DNA from: CAYTQK01 sp964439745
GTDB taxonomy: Bacteria > Desulfobacterota > Desulfobacteria > Desulfobacterales > Desulfosudaceae
Assembly: GCA_964439745.1 (NCBI GenBank)
Contig: CAYTQK010000051.1
Span: 1-15,367, forward strand
Length of the DNA stretch: 15,367 bases
Direction of reading: 5' to 3'
This document shows positions 7,050-15,142 of this stretch, one piece after another; position 1 is the stretch's first letter, and each line of letters opens with the position of its first letter. The notes below the pieces were generated by a model. The model was not told the origin of the DNA. It saw only the letters and a list, made by a program, of their open reading frames with translations, and made no database searches. Made by a program: the position numbers and the translations under genes.

Positions 7050-7097
7050 GCCGGCGCATGCCGAAACATGGACCGCCCGCCGGCCGCGGCTTTTTAA

Positions 7098-8471
7098 TCA
7101 GCGCGGGTTGGGATCAGGCTTGGGAAAGTCGGCAAAGACCTTTTCCGAAGCGGCCATCTCTTCATCCGAGAGCTGGATGTCGGCCAGTTCACCGGCGAAA
7201 TACTTCTCATAACCGGCCAGGTCGATCAGCCCGTGACCGCTCCAGTTGAACAGGATTACCTTTTCCTTGCCCTCTTCCTTGGCCTTGTTGGCCTCGTCAA
7301 TGACACAGGCCAGGGCGTGGTTGGTCTCCGGCGCCGGGATAACCCCCTCGGTCCGGGCCAGCAGCACCCCGGCCTCATAGGACTTCAACTGGGGAATGGC
7401 CCTGGGTTCCAGCAGATTCCGACAAACCAGCTGGCTGACCGTGGGGGCCATGCCGTGATAGCGCAATCCGCCGGCATGGAACGGCGGCGGCACAAAGGCG
7501 TGCCCCAGGCTGTGCATGGGCAGCATGGGCGTGTACCGGGCCGTATCCCCGTGATCATAAACAAACGGTGCCCGGGTCAGGGTCGGGCATCCCAGCGGCT
7601 CCACCGGATAGATATCAATCTCCTTGCCGTTGATCTTGTCCAGCACAAAGGGATAGGCCAGGCCGGCAAAATTGCTGCCGCCGCCGGCGCAGCCGATAAT
7701 TATATCCGGATATTCCCCCACTTTTTCCAGCTGCTTTTTGGCTTCCAGGCCGATAACAGTCTGGTGCAGCATGACATGATTGAGAACGCTGCCCAGAGAA
7801 TAACGGGTTTCTCCGGACTCGTCGCTGACCGCGGCCTCTATGGCTTCGCTGATGGCGATTCCCAGGCTGCCCGGCGTATCCGGATCCTTGGCCAAAATAT
7901 CCCGGCCCGCCTTGGTGGTATTGCTGGGGCTGGGAATGCACTGCCCCCCCCAGACGGCCATCATGGATTTGCGGTAGGGTTTCTGATCAAAGCTGATGCG
8001 GACCATGTAGATTTTGCAGTCCAGCTTGAACTGGGAGCAGGCAAAGGCCAGGGCGCTGCCCCATTGCCCCGCCCCGGTTTCCGTGGTCATGTGCTTGATG
8101 CCGAACTCCTTGTTATAGTATGCTTGGGCCACGGCGGTATTGGGTTTATGACTGCCGGGCGGGCTGACGGATTCATTCTTGTAATAAATCCGGGCCGGCG
8201 TACCCAGGGCCTTTTCCAGCCCGTAGGCCCGTACCAGGGGAGACGGTCGCCAGATTTTCAACACCCCCAGAATCTCCTCGGGAATGTCAATCCACCGCTC
8301 GGTGCTGACTTCCTGTTCAATCAGGTTCATGGGGAAAACCGGTGCCAGGTCATCCGGACCGATGGGTTTGCCGTCCGGCCCCAGGGGCGGGTTTAACTTA
8401 ACATCCGCCAGGATATTGTACCACTGGCGCGGCATCTCATCTTCGGACAACAGAATTTTCCGGGCTTGCAT
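7098..8471 (-). CDS. trpB: TrpB2-type (TrpB-like) PLP-dependent tryptophan synthase beta chain
   Basis: A 457-residue cytoplasmic PLP enzyme of the TrpB2 class, longer than the roughly 400-residue TrpB1. Landmarks are GSHKPN with the Schiff-base lysine Lys109, the ETGAGQWG loop with the catalytic Glu131, and the phosphate-binding CAGGGSN (261-267). The class condenses indole with serine to give tryptophan; TrpB2 often acts without TrpA and may salvage indole. No trpA or other trp gene is adjacent, which fits a stand-alone role. The start is chosen at 8471 because AAGGAG (8478-8483) is six bases before it. An ATG six codons further out (8489) has no such site, and homologues begin close to QARKILLSEDEMP. 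It follows nusB by 52 bases and is probably co-transcribed with it. Confidence 0.93.
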   Translation of the reverse strand: MQARKILLSEDEMPRQWYNILADVKLNPPLGPDGKPIGPDDLAPVFPMNLIEQEVSTERWIDIPEEILGVLKIWRPSPLVRAYGLEKALGTPARIYYKNESVSPPGSHKPNTAVAQAYYNKEFGIKHMTTETGAGQWGSALAFACSQFKLDCKIYMVRISFDQKPYRKSMMAVWGGQCIPSPSNTTKAGRDILAKDPDTPGSLGIAISEAIEAAVSDESGETRYSLGSVLNHVMLHQTVIGLEAKKQLEKVGEYPDIIIGCAGGGSNFAGLAYPFVLDKINGKEIDIYPVEPLGCPTLTRAPFVYDHGDTARYTPMLPMHSLGHAFVPPPFHAGGLRYHGMAPTVSQLVCRNLLEPRAIPQLKSYEAGVLLARTEGVIPAPETNHALACVIDEANKAKEEGKEKVILFNWSGHGLIDLAGYEKYFAGELADIQLSDEEMAASEKVFADFPKPDPNPR

Positions 8472-8477
8472 ACGCAT

Positions 8478-8483
8478 CTCCTT
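8478..8483 (-). promoter_or_regulatory. Shine-Dalgarno that decides the TrpB-like start
   Basis: AAGGAG on the minus strand lies six bases before the ATG at 8471-8469. It overlaps codons that would be coding if translation began at the upstream ATG at 8489, which argues against that longer form. Confidence 0.7.
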
Positions 8484-8523
8484 GTTCAAAACAATTGACT
8501 GGTGTGGTTATGATTAATAATCG

Positions 8524-8937
8524 TTATGGCAACGCCAGGGTCTTGCTGATACCATCCAGCACCCCGTTGATAAAGGCCCCGGCGTCTTCCGTGCTGAACC
8601 GCTTGGCGACTTCAATGGCCTCGTTGATGGCCACCGTTGACGGGACATCATCACAATAGAGCATTTCATAAACAGCAATACGCATCAGGTTCCGATCCAC
8701 CCCGGACATGCGGGTCATCTTCCAGTTTTTGGAATGACCCAGGATGAGGTTGTTGAGTTCATAGAGCTTGTCAAAAACCCCCCGCACCAGGGTGAAGAAA
8801 TGCGGAAATTCATCCGGCGACAGATGATATCGCTCCGCGAACAATTTCAGTTCCTGGTCAAACGCTTCCCAGGCATTCAAATCTTCCACAAAAAGAAACT
8901 GCAATGCCAGAATCCGCGACCTGCGCCTGCCTGCCAT
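8524..8937 (-). CDS. nusB: Transcription antitermination factor NusB
   Basis: A 137-residue all-helical RNA-binding protein. With NusE (ribosomal protein S10) it binds boxA in ribosomal RNA leaders and supports antitermination by RNA polymerase. It shows the family hallmarks: a basic start (RRRSRILALQFLF, 4-16), GVDRNLMRIAVYEML near the middle (about 79-93), then VAINEAIEVAKRF and INGVLDGI near the C-terminus. The length is normal. It lies 248 bases after ribH, with a good promoter in between, so it may be transcribed independently of the riboflavin genes although ribH-nusB adjacency is widespread. The Shine-Dalgarno is weak; a GGCGGGCG stretch lies rather far upstream. No anomaly is seen. 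Confidence 0.96.
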   Translation of the reverse strand: MAGRRRSRILALQFLFVEDLNAWEAFDQELKLFAERYHLSPDEFPHFFTLVRGVFDKLYELNNLILGHSKNWKMTRMSGVDRNLMRIAVYEMLYCDDVPSTVAINEAIEVAKRFSTEDAGAFINGVLDGISKTLALP

Positions 8938-8980
8938 GTGTTTTCGCCCGCCTAATCCGAATATTTCATGAATTTTTTCG

Positions 8981-9009
8981 ACTATAGTTGTTTAATCAAT
9001 AAACTTCAA
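8981..9009 (-). promoter_or_regulatory. Sigma-70 promoter upstream of nusB
   Basis: On the minus strand TTGAAG (9004-9009) is followed after 17 bp by TATAGT (8981-8986), in an AT-rich stretch. The expected start near 8974 leaves a leader of about 37 bases to the nusB ATG at 8937. Five of six bases match the consensus at the -10 and four of six at the -35. It probably drives nusB, the TrpB-like gene and the Cys-rich gene. Confidence 0.65.
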
Positions 9010-9091
9010 ATCGTTATTGATAATTCCTGATTCTTATTCAAAATACAAATTCCAACCGGCTGTTTATGGAATTTTCGCCATTTAGATGTCG

Positions 9092-9126
9092 AAAAAATTC
9101 ACCCTTCGGTCCCGCCGGGGCGGCAC
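9092..9126 (-). terminator. Possible terminator after ribH (weak)
   Basis: About 60 bases after the ribH stop, GTGCCGCC and GGCGGGAC can pair around two bases with one mismatch. A run of six U follows about twelve bases later (9092-9097). An outer CACC/GGTG pairing may bring the U-tract closer to the stem. The distance is longer than in a textbook terminator, but the position between ribH and the nusB promoter is right. The rest of the 248-bp gap shows nothing else beyond that promoter. Confidence 0.28.
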
Positions 9127-9185
9127 TTGCAGGTGGAGCCAGGGGCTCGGGCCCAAATCGACTCGTGAAATATCCGGGCTGATAT

Positions 9186-9650
9186 CTAAAGAATATCGAC
9201 CAGGTTGGCCATTTCCACGGCCGCCACGGCGGCATCCCAGCCCTTGTTGCCGGCCTTGGTCCCGGCCCGTTCAATGGCCTGTTCAATGGTATCGGTGGTG
9301 ATGACACCGAAGATAACGGGCGTGGTGAACTCCAGGCTGACCTGGGCGACTCCCTTGGTCACCTCGGCGCTGATATAATCAAAATGCGGCGTGGAACCCC
9401 GGATGACCGCCCCCAGGCAGATAATGGCATCATAGCCGCCGTTGGCCGCCAGCTTCTTGGCCACCAGCGGAATCTCAAAGGCGCCGGGCACCTTGACAAC
9501 ACTGATGTCGTCGGCGGCGGCCCCGTTGCGAACCAGGGCGTCCATGGCGCCGGCTACCAGGCGCTCGGTGATGAAATCGTTAAACCGGCCGGCCACCAGG
9601 GCGAATTTTTTTCCCTGGGCCGAAAGTCCGGCTTCGATAATCTTGGCCAT
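9186..9650 (-). CDS. ribH: 6,7-dimethyl-8-ribityllumazine synthase (RibH)
   Basis: A 154-residue enzyme that condenses 5-amino-6-ribitylamino-uracil with 3,4-dihydroxy-2-butanone 4-phosphate, the penultimate step of riboflavin synthesis, usually in a 60-mer or decamer. Conserved parts are RFNDFITERL (22-31), PGAFEIP (55-61), GAVIRGSTPHFDY (80-92) with catalytic His89, and ERAGTKAGNKG (127-137) with the phosphate-binding Arg128. The ATG at 9650 is preferred over the one seven codons upstream (9671), because AAGGAGG (9658-9664) sits seven bases before it and the shorter form is the normal family size. It follows ribBA by 131 bases. It is the last gene of the biosynthetic operon. Confidence 0.97.
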   Translation of the reverse strand: MAKIIEAGLSAQGKKFALVAGRFNDFITERLVAGAMDALVRNGAAADDISVVKVPGAFEIPLVAKKLAANGGYDAIICLGAVIRGSTPHFDYISAEVTKGVAQVSLEFTTPVIFGVITTDTIEQAIERAGTKAGNKGWDAAVAAVEMANLVDIL

Positions 9651-9781
9651 GTATCTTCCTCCTTTTGACATTTACCACCAGAATGAAACGATTCAAATTT
9701 TTACCCGGCTGCTGCCCCCGTTGAATGGCGTCCGCGGCGCCAGCCGCCTGTCACGAATCCCGACGCTGCCGGCCGGACTGG

Positions 9782-10996
9782 TCAGGGCACCGTATCCAGG
9801 TTAAGGGTATGCCCCATTTTCAATTTCTTGCACTCCAGGTAGCCCTTGTTGTACTTGTTGGGCTCGATCTCGATGGGCACCTGCTCCACCACGGACAAGC
9901 CATATCCTTCCAGGCCGACAATTTTCTTGGGATTGTTGGTAATGAGACGCATTTTCTTGACGCCCAGGTCAGCCAGCACCTGCGCGCCGATGCCGTAATC
10001 CCGCAGATCGGCCCGAAACCCCAGTTCTTCGTTGGCCTCGACCGTATCAAGGCCTTCATCCTGCAGGTTATAGGCCTTGAGCTTGTTGACCAGGCCGATG
10101 CCCCGGCCCTCCTGCCTGACATAGAGCACCACCCCGGAGCCGGCCTCTTCGATCATCATCATGGCCTTGTGCAGCTGGTTGCCGCAGTCGCACCGCAGGG
10201 AGCCGAAAATATCCCCGGTCAGGCATTCCGAGTGGACCCGCACCAGCACCGGCTCGTCGGCCTTGATGTCGCCTTTGATCAGGGCGATGTGCTGAAAGTC
10301 CTCCATCTGGTTTTCATAGACGATGACCTTGAACTCGCCGCCGTAACAGGAGGGAATGGTCGCCTCTACCGCCCGCTCGACAAAGGATTCGGTCCGCATG
10401 CGGTATTCGATCAGGTCCTTGATGGTACAGATGCCGACGCCATGGGCCTGGCTGAACTCTTCCAGCGCCGGCATCCGGGCCATGGTACCGTCCTCGTCCA
10501 TGATTTCACAGATCACTCCGGCCGGTTTCATCCCGGCCAGCCGCGCCAGGTCGACCGATCCCTCGGTCTGGCCGGCCCGGACAATGACGCCCCCGCGCCG
10601 GGCGCGCAGGGGAAAGATATGACCGGGCCGGACCAGGTCGTCCGGTTTGGCATCGTCGGCCAGGGCGGTTTGAATGGTATGGGCCCGGTCGGCCGCGGAG
10701 ATGCCGGTGGTCACGCCCCGCTTGGCTTCAATGGAAACGGTAAAACCGGTTTCAAACTGGGAGGTATTCTTGGAAACCATCAGGGGCAGATCCAGCTTGT
10801 CCACCAGGGTACCGTCCATGGCCAGGCAGATCAGCCCCCGCCCGTATTTGGCCATAAAATTAATGGCTTCCGGAGTGACCGCTTCGGCGGCCAGCATCAG
10901 GTCCCCTTCGTTTTCCCGGTCTTCATCATCCACCAGGATGATCATCCGACCGGCTTTGACTTCTTTGATTGCGTCTTCAACACTGAGTACAGCCAT
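9782..10996 (-). CDS. ribBA: Bifunctional DHBP synthase / GTP cyclohydrolase II (RibBA)
   Basis: A 404-residue fusion supplying both branches of riboflavin synthesis. The N-terminal half (about 1-203) makes 3,4-dihydroxy-2-butanone 4-phosphate from ribulose 5-phosphate, with DDEDRENEGD (23-32), RPGHIFPL (123-130) and GQTEGSVDLARLAG (142-155). The C-terminal half is GTP cyclohydrolase II: zinc ligands Cys258, Cys269 and Cys271, then RQEGRGIGL (294-302), DLRDYGIGAQ (330-339) and NNPKKIVGLEGYG (354-366). Both active sites look intact. AGGAG (11007-11011) is ten bases before the ATG. The 146-base gap after ribE holds no FMN riboswitch consensus that I can see and no clear terminator, so read-through from ribE is likely. 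Confidence 0.97.
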   Translation of the reverse strand: MAVLSVEDAIKEVKAGRMIILVDDEDRENEGDLMLAAEAVTPEAINFMAKYGRGLICLAMDGTLVDKLDLPLMVSKNTSQFETGFTVSIEAKRGVTTGISAADRAHTIQTALADDAKPDDLVRPGHIFPLRARRGGVIVRAGQTEGSVDLARLAGMKPAGVICEIMDEDGTMARMPALEEFSQAHGVGICTIKDLIEYRMRTESFVERAVEATIPSCYGGEFKVIVYENQMEDFQHIALIKGDIKADEPVLVRVHSECLTGDIFGSLRCDCGNQLHKAMMMIEEAGSGVVLYVRQEGRGIGLVNKLKAYNLQDEGLDTVEANEELGFRADLRDYGIGAQVLADLGVKKMRLITNNPKKIVGLEGYGLSVVEQVPIEIEPNKYNKGYLECKKLKMGHTLNLDTVP

Positions 10997-11142
10997 GATT
11001 AAATTTCTCCTGTATATATTCGGCGCCCGACCGCGCCCCCGGATCCACCCGCACCCGCCGCCACCATTCGGTTCGCCGGGCAGGTCGATCCTGTTGTTGC
11101 GGTATGCCGGCGACTTCCCGGAAAAAGCAAAGCCCGGCAGCT

Positions 11143-11802
11143 TTATAAAAATCCCGTCTTCAATAAAAACTCTCTGTCAATGACCTGCCCGCCGGCCTTA
11201 TCCCCTTCGCCGTCCCGGCGGAACATGAGTTTGCGCACATATTTACCGATAATATCCGTCTCCAGGTTGACGACATCACCCGGCCTGACATCACCGATGG
11301 TGGTCAGCCCGGCCGTATGCGGAATGACGCTGACCGCGAAAAAATCGCGGCCGCAGTCGTTAATGGTCAGGCTGATGCCGTCAATGGCCACCGAACCCTT
11401 TTCCACCAGGTAATCGGCCAGGGCCGGGTCCATGCCTACGCGGATAATGACGGCATTGCCGACGGAATGCTTGTCCCGGATGACGCCGGTACCGTCAATA
11501 TGTCCCGTCACCAGGTGACCGCCCAGGCGATCAGACAACCGCAGGGCCCGTTCCAGGTTGACCGTCCGGCCGACCCGCATTTTCCCCAGGGTCGTCCGGG
11601 ACAGGGTTTCCGGGGCCACGTCGGCCTGGAACCACTTGTCGCCTACGGCTACGGCCGTCAGGCAGGCGCCGTTGACGGCAATACTGTCCCCGATGCCGGT
11701 ATCTTCCAGGTCAAAGGCCGCGGCCACGGTCAGACGCCGGCCGCTGCCGGCCGCCGCAAAATCCCGGATCACGCCCGGCCCTTCTATGATTCCGGTAAAC
11801 AT
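11143..11802 (-). CDS. ribE: Riboflavin synthase alpha chain (RibE)
   Basis: A 219-residue enzyme that dismutates two 6,7-dimethyl-8-ribityllumazine molecules into riboflavin, normally as a homotrimer. It has the characteristic start MFTGIIEG. Two internally repeated lumazine-binding domains follow, with VNGACLTA (43-50) in the first and IDGISLTIN (140-148) in the second, linked by GGHLVTGHIDGTG (94-106). The length is normal. Its ATG lies inside ribD, which it overlaps by 19 bases, with GAGG close before the ATG, so translation is probably coupled to ribD. Some genomes call this gene ribC. Confidence 0.97.
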   Translation of the reverse strand: MFTGIIEGPGVIRDFAAAGSGRRLTVAAAFDLEDTGIGDSIAVNGACLTAVAVGDKWFQADVAPETLSRTTLGKMRVGRTVNLERALRLSDRLGGHLVTGHIDGTGVIRDKHSVGNAVIIRVGMDPALADYLVEKGSVAIDGISLTINDCGRDFFAVSVIPHTAGLTTIGDVRPGDVVNLETDIIGKYVRKLMFRRDGEGDKAGGQVIDREFLLKTGFL

Positions 11803-12896
11803 GACCTCAGATATCCTTCCATCATAACATCCCTGTCAAATCGCCGGACCCGAAGATGGTGGACCGGCAGCGCGTCGGCCATCTGCGCCGGGCCGGCGCC
11901 GCGGCACATGGGCACGCCGTCGTCGCCGCCCAGGATCCTGGGCGCGTAAAACAGGCAGACCTTGTCCACGATCCCGGCGGCCAGGGCTGAACCGGCCACC
12001 CGGGCCCCGCCCTCCAGCAGCAGGCTGGTGATGCCCATTCCGCCCAGGCGCTCCATCAGCGCGGCCAGATCAACCCGGCCGCTTTCCATGGCCGCCTCGA
12101 CAACATGCACCCCGGACGCTTCCAGCCGGCGCCGCTTATCCGGGTCATGCCCCGGCCCGGCCACCAGCATGGTCTTGGCGTCGGACTGCAGATGCAGCAG
12201 GGCCGCGTCTTCGTCGATGGACAGGCGGGTATCCAGAACAATCCGAACCGGATCCCTGGCCGGCCGGCCTTCCAGGCGCGCCGTCAGGCGGGGATTGTCC
12301 GCCTGCAAAGTGCCCGCACCGATCATAATGGCATCCGCGGCATGGCGCAGGCGATGCACAAAGGCCCGCGAGGCTTCGCCGGTCACCCACCGGGAATCTC
12401 CGGTCCGGGTGGCGATCCGCCCGTCCAGGGTCATGGCGCACTTGAGCGTCACAAAGGGCAACTTGGTCCGTATATATTTGACAAACCAGTCCAGCTGCCG
12501 GGCCACGGCCCTTTGCCCCACACCCTCGGTCACCGCCACGCCCCTGGCCCGCAGATACTCAATGCCGCCGCCGGCGACATCGGGATTGGGGTCCCGCAGG
12601 GCCACCACCACCCGGCCGATGCCCGCTTCCAGGATTTTGCGGGTACAGGGCGGCGTGCGGCCGGTATGGTTGCAGGGCTCCAGGGTAACATACAGGTCGG
12701 CGCTGCGGGCACGCGGGCCGGCCGCCTCAATGGCCATCACTTCGGCGTGGGGTTTGCCCGCCGCGGCGTGCCAGCCCCGGCCAACCACCTCGCCGTTGCT
12801 GACCACCACGGCCCCGACCACGGGATTGGGCGCGGTAAATCCCTCGCCACGCGTCGCCAGGTCAATGGCCTCCTGCATATAGTCAATATCATCCAT
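11784..12896 (-). CDS. ribD: Bifunctional pyrimidine deaminase/reductase RibD
   Basis: A 370-residue fusion for the second and third steps of the GTP branch of riboflavin synthesis. The N-terminal deaminase domain has the zinc site HAE (His50, catalytic Glu52) and PCNHTGRTPPC (Cys75, Cys84). The C-terminal reductase domain includes AMTLDGRIAT (154-163), GAGTLQADNPRLT (193-205) and the NADPH-binding LLEGG (293-297). Length and order are normal. The ATG follows the nrdR stop by nine bases. There is no clear Shine-Dalgarno, only a GCGGCGCGGC stretch, so ribosomes arriving from nrdR may re-initiate here. The 3' end overlaps ribE by 19 bases. Confidence 0.97.
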   Translation of the reverse strand: MDDIDYMQEAIDLATRGEGFTAPNPVVGAVVVSNGEVVGRGWHAAAGKPHAEVMAIEAAGPRARSADLYVTLEPCNHTGRTPPCTRKILEAGIGRVVVALRDPNPDVAGGGIEYLRARGVAVTEGVGQRAVARQLDWFVKYIRTKLPFVTLKCAMTLDGRIATRTGDSRWVTGEASRAFVHRLRHAADAIMIGAGTLQADNPRLTARLEGRPARDPVRIVLDTRLSIDEDAALLHLQSDAKTMLVAGPGHDPDKRRRLEASGVHVVEAAMESGRVDLAALMERLGGMGITSLLLEGGARVAGSALAAGIVDKVCLFYAPRILGGDDGVPMCRGAGPAQMADALPVHHLRVRRFDRDVMMEGYLRSCLPES

Positions 12897-12905
12897 GCCG
12901 CGCCG

Positions 12906-13361
12906 CTATTGTTTCTTCAACAGGCTTTTCAATTCGGAATAAAAGTCATGAACATCCTTGAACTCCCGGTAAACAGAGGCGAACCGCACATAAGCCACAT
13001 CATCCACGGCGTGCAGCTTTTTCATGACCTTTTCCCCGATAATACTGGCGGGAATCTCGTTTTCACCCATTTCCATCAGGTCCCGCTCCAGCTCGTCCAG
13101 AAAATCCTCGATGATATTGATGCTGATCTGGCGTTTCTGACAGGCGCTGATCATGCCGGCCCGGATCTTGTCCTTGGAGAACTCTTCCCGGCGGCCGTCT
13201 TTCTTGATGATCATGATGGGCACTTTTTCCACGTGTTCATAGGTGGTAAAGCGCCGCTTGCAGCTGAGGCACTCCCGGCGGCGGCGGGTCTCGGTTTCTT
13301 CCCGGCTCAGGCGGGAATCAATGACCTTGTTGTCCAGGGCGCCACAGAAGGGACATTTCAT
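12906..13361 (-). CDS. nrdR: Transcriptional repressor NrdR
   Basis: A 151-residue repressor of ribonucleotide reductase operons that senses ATP/dATP. The N-terminal zinc ribbon has Cys3, Cys6, Cys31 and Cys34, with the VIDSR motif (13-17) and a basic RRRREC (26-31) for DNA contact. The ATP-cone spans about 48-138. The length is normal. GGAGGAG (13368-13374) lies six bases before the ATG and is made of the last sense codons of comEB, so the two are translated in close succession. I found no convincing NrdR box in the window, so its targets are presumably elsewhere. nrdR next to ribD is a widespread arrangement. Confidence 0.97.
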   Translation of the reverse strand: MKCPFCGALDNKVIDSRLSREETETRRRRECLSCKRRFTTYEHVEKVPIMIIKKDGRREEFSKDKIRAGMISACQKRQISINIIEDFLDELERDLMEMGENEIPASIIGEKVMKKLHAVDDVAYVRFASVYREFKDVHDFYSELKSLLKKQ

Positions 13362-13364
13362 GGA

Positions 13365-13847
13365 TTACTCCTCCGGCTGGTTGCGCGGTATCCGGATCAG
13401 CGTCAGACCAATCTCGGTGAACATCTGGCGGGACATCTCATCGTCATACCCGTCCCGGTAATAAATCACGCGGATGCCGGCATTGATGATCATCTTGGCA
13501 CAGATGGAGCAGGGCTGGTTGGTACAGTATAGCGAAGCCCCGGCAATGGGGACCCCGTGAAAGGCCGCCTGGATGATGGCGTTCTGCTCGGCGTGAATGC
13601 CCCGGCACAACTCGTGCCGTTCCCCGGAAGGAACGTCCATCTGCTGACGGAGACAGCCGGTTTCGGCGCAATGCCGGATACCCGAAGGCGCCCCGTTGTA
13701 TCCCGTGGATAGAATCCGCTTATCCTTAACGATCACCGCTCCCACTGCCCGGCGCAGGCAGGTGGAACGCTTGGCCACCAGCTCCGCGATTTCCATGAAA
13801 TAATCATCCCAGTCGGGACGGATCCGGGCTGCAGGGCTGCTGCTCAT
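13365..13847 (-). CDS. comEB: dCMP deaminase (ComEB-type)
   Basis: A 160-residue zinc-dependent cytidylate deaminase that converts dCMP to dUMP, the substrate of thymidylate synthase. The zinc and proton-shuttle residues are HAEQNAI (His85, Glu87) and QPCSICAKM (Cys113, Cys116). Extra cysteines at 60, 65 and 81 could form the structural zinc site found in some dCMP deaminases. The start at 13847 is chosen because AAGGAG (13857-13862) is nine bases upstream. A longer reading from 13919 would run deep into glyA and add 24 residues unlike the family. It starts 13 bases after the glyA stop and ends three bases before nrdR. In transformable bacteria the family name comes from the competence locus, but nothing here suggests competence. 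Confidence 0.94.
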   Translation of the reverse strand: MSSSPAARIRPDWDDYFMEIAELVAKRSTCLRRAVGAVIVKDKRILSTGYNGAPSGIRHCAETGCLRQQMDVPSGERHELCRGIHAEQNAIIQAAFHGVPIAGASLYCTNQPCSICAKMIINAGIRVIYYRDGYDDEMSRQMFTEIGLTLIRIPRNQPEE

Positions 13848-13856
13848 CGACGGGAT

Positions 13857-13862
13857 CTCCTT
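13857..13862 (-). promoter_or_regulatory. Shine-Dalgarno of comEB fused to the glyA stop codon
   Basis: AAGGAG begins with the last two bases of the glyA TAA stop (13861-13863) and lies nine bases before the comEB ATG. Terminating ribosomes on glyA would sit exactly on this site, which favours coupled translation and supports the shorter comEB start. Confidence 0.65.
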
Positions 13863-15111
13863 ATGGATACAGCGGAAACCGGCGGCAGAGGTCGAGCACC
13901 GTTGCGCGCGTTCGCTCAATGACTGTATCGTCGGTCTTGTTTTTCAAAACCGTTACGATCAGGTCCGCCACTGTCGCCATTTCCTGCTCGGTCATGCCCC
14001 GCGAGGTCAAAACCGGCGTACCGATGCGGACGCCGCTGGTGATAAAAGGCCCCTGGGGATCATTGGGGACGGTATTCTTGTTCAAGGTCAGACCGGCCCG
14101 CTCCAGGACGATTTCGGCCTCTTTGCCGGTCACCCCGACGCTGCGCAGGTCGGCCAGCATGGTATGATTATCGGTACCGCCGGTAATCAGGTCAATACCC
14201 TGATCCATCAGGGCGGCAGCCAGGGCCTGGGCGTTTTTCACCACCATTTTCTGGTAGGCGGCAAACTCCTCGCGGAGGGCCTCGCCAAAGGCCACGGCCT
14301 TGGCCGCGATGACGTGCATCAGCGGACCGCCCTGAATACCGGGAAAAATCTCCTTGTTCATCTGCTTGCCGTAATCCCGGTTGGACAGGATCAATCCGCC
14401 CCGCGGGCCGCGCAGTGTTTTATGGGTGGTGGAGGTGACCACGTCGGCATGGGGCAACGGCGAGGGATGCAGCCCGGCCGCCACCAGACCGGCGATATGG
14501 GCCATGTCCACCATCAGCCAGGCCCCCACGGAATCGGCGATCTGCCGGAACCGCGCAAAATCGAGCTGACGGGGATAGGCGCTGGCACCGGCCACGATCA
14601 TCCTGGGCTGATGCTGCTCGGCCAGCCGGGCCACCTGGTCATAGTCGATCCGGCCGGTGGATTCATTCAGCCCGTACGGCTTGAAATCATACAACTGGCC
14701 CGAAAAATTAACCGGGCTGCCGTGGGTCAGATGTCCCCCGTGGGACAGGTCCATGCCCAGAACGGTATCGCCGGGCTTCAAGAGGGCGAAATAGACCGCC
14801 ATATTGGCCTGGGAGCCGGAATGGGGCTGCACATTGACATAGGCAGCGCCAAACAGTTCCCTGGCCCGGTCAATGGCCAGGGTTTCCGCCATGTCAACGA
14901 ACTCGCAGCCGCCGTAATAGCGTTTTCCGGGATATCCTTCGGCATATTTATTTGTCAGCACGCTTCCCTGGGCGGCCATGACCGCGCGGCTGGCCACGTT
15001 TTCCGAGGCGATCAATTCCAGGTTGGTCTGCTGACGTTCTTCTTCCAGCTCTATGGCCCGGGCTACTTCCGGGTCCTGCGTGGTCAGAAATTTAAAATCC
15101 AAAATATTCAC
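13861..15111 (-). CDS. glyA: Serine hydroxymethyltransferase
   Basis: A 416-residue PLP enzyme that interconverts serine plus tetrahydrofolate and glycine plus 5,10-methylene-tetrahydrofolate, the main source of one-carbon units. Landmarks are LELIASENV (31-39), the EGYPGKRYYGG loop (58-68), HSGSQAN (97-103), VDMAHIAGLVAAG (201-213) and TSTTHKTLRGPRGG (226-239), with the PLP lysine Lys231. The length is normal. The start is a GTG at 15111 with AAGG immediately before it, which is too close. The TTG three codons inside (15102) has AAGG nine bases before it and is an alternative, so the first residues are uncertain. It is the first gene of the operon that continues through comEB, nrdR and the rib genes. 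Confidence 0.96.
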   Translation of the reverse strand: MNILDFKFLTTQDPEVARAIELEEERQQTNLELIASENVASRAVMAAQGSVLTNKYAEGYPGKRYYGGCEFVDMAETLAIDRARELFGAAYVNVQPHSGSQANMAVYFALLKPGDTVLGMDLSHGGHLTHGSPVNFSGQLYDFKPYGLNESTGRIDYDQVARLAEQHQPRMIVAGASAYPRQLDFARFRQIADSVGAWLMVDMAHIAGLVAAGLHPSPLPHADVVTSTTHKTLRGPRGGLILSNRDYGKQMNKEIFPGIQGGPLMHVIAAKAVAFGEALREEFAAYQKMVVKNAQALAAALMDQGIDLITGGTDNHTMLADLRSVGVTGKEAEIVLERAGLTLNKNTVPNDPQGPFITSGVRIGTPVLTSRGMTEQEMATVADLIVTVLKNKTDDTVIERTRATVLDLCRRFPLYP

Positions 15112-15142
15112 CCTTGATTTTTTCGTATGACGTTTTAGTATG

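Noticed and set aside
7065..7095. GC stem followed by TTTTT on the plus strand after the TrpB-like gene.
   Set aside because: The orientation would terminate plus-strand transcription, where no gene exists, and the stem is only four bases long.
8284..8517. Small plus-strand frame at the 5' end of the TrpB-like gene.
   Set aside because: It is antisense to coding sequence, with no ribosome-binding site of its own and no domain.
9725..11002. A 425-codon plus-strand open frame opposite ribBA, with similar ones at 3853-4887, 7233-8396, 12105-13532 and 14164-15117.
   Set aside because: Each mirrors an unmistakable minus-strand gene and has shadow-like composition with no recognisable motif. Length alone is not evidence here.
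11010..11025. AT-rich AATATATACAG as a possible NrdR box.
   Set aside because: The match to the NrdR consensus is only partial, unpaired with a second box, and lies before ribBA, which is not a known NrdR target.
11003..11142. Possible FMN riboswitch ahead of ribBA.
   Set aside because: The conserved RFN core sequences are not recognisable, and the 146-base gap lacks the expected multi-stem layout.
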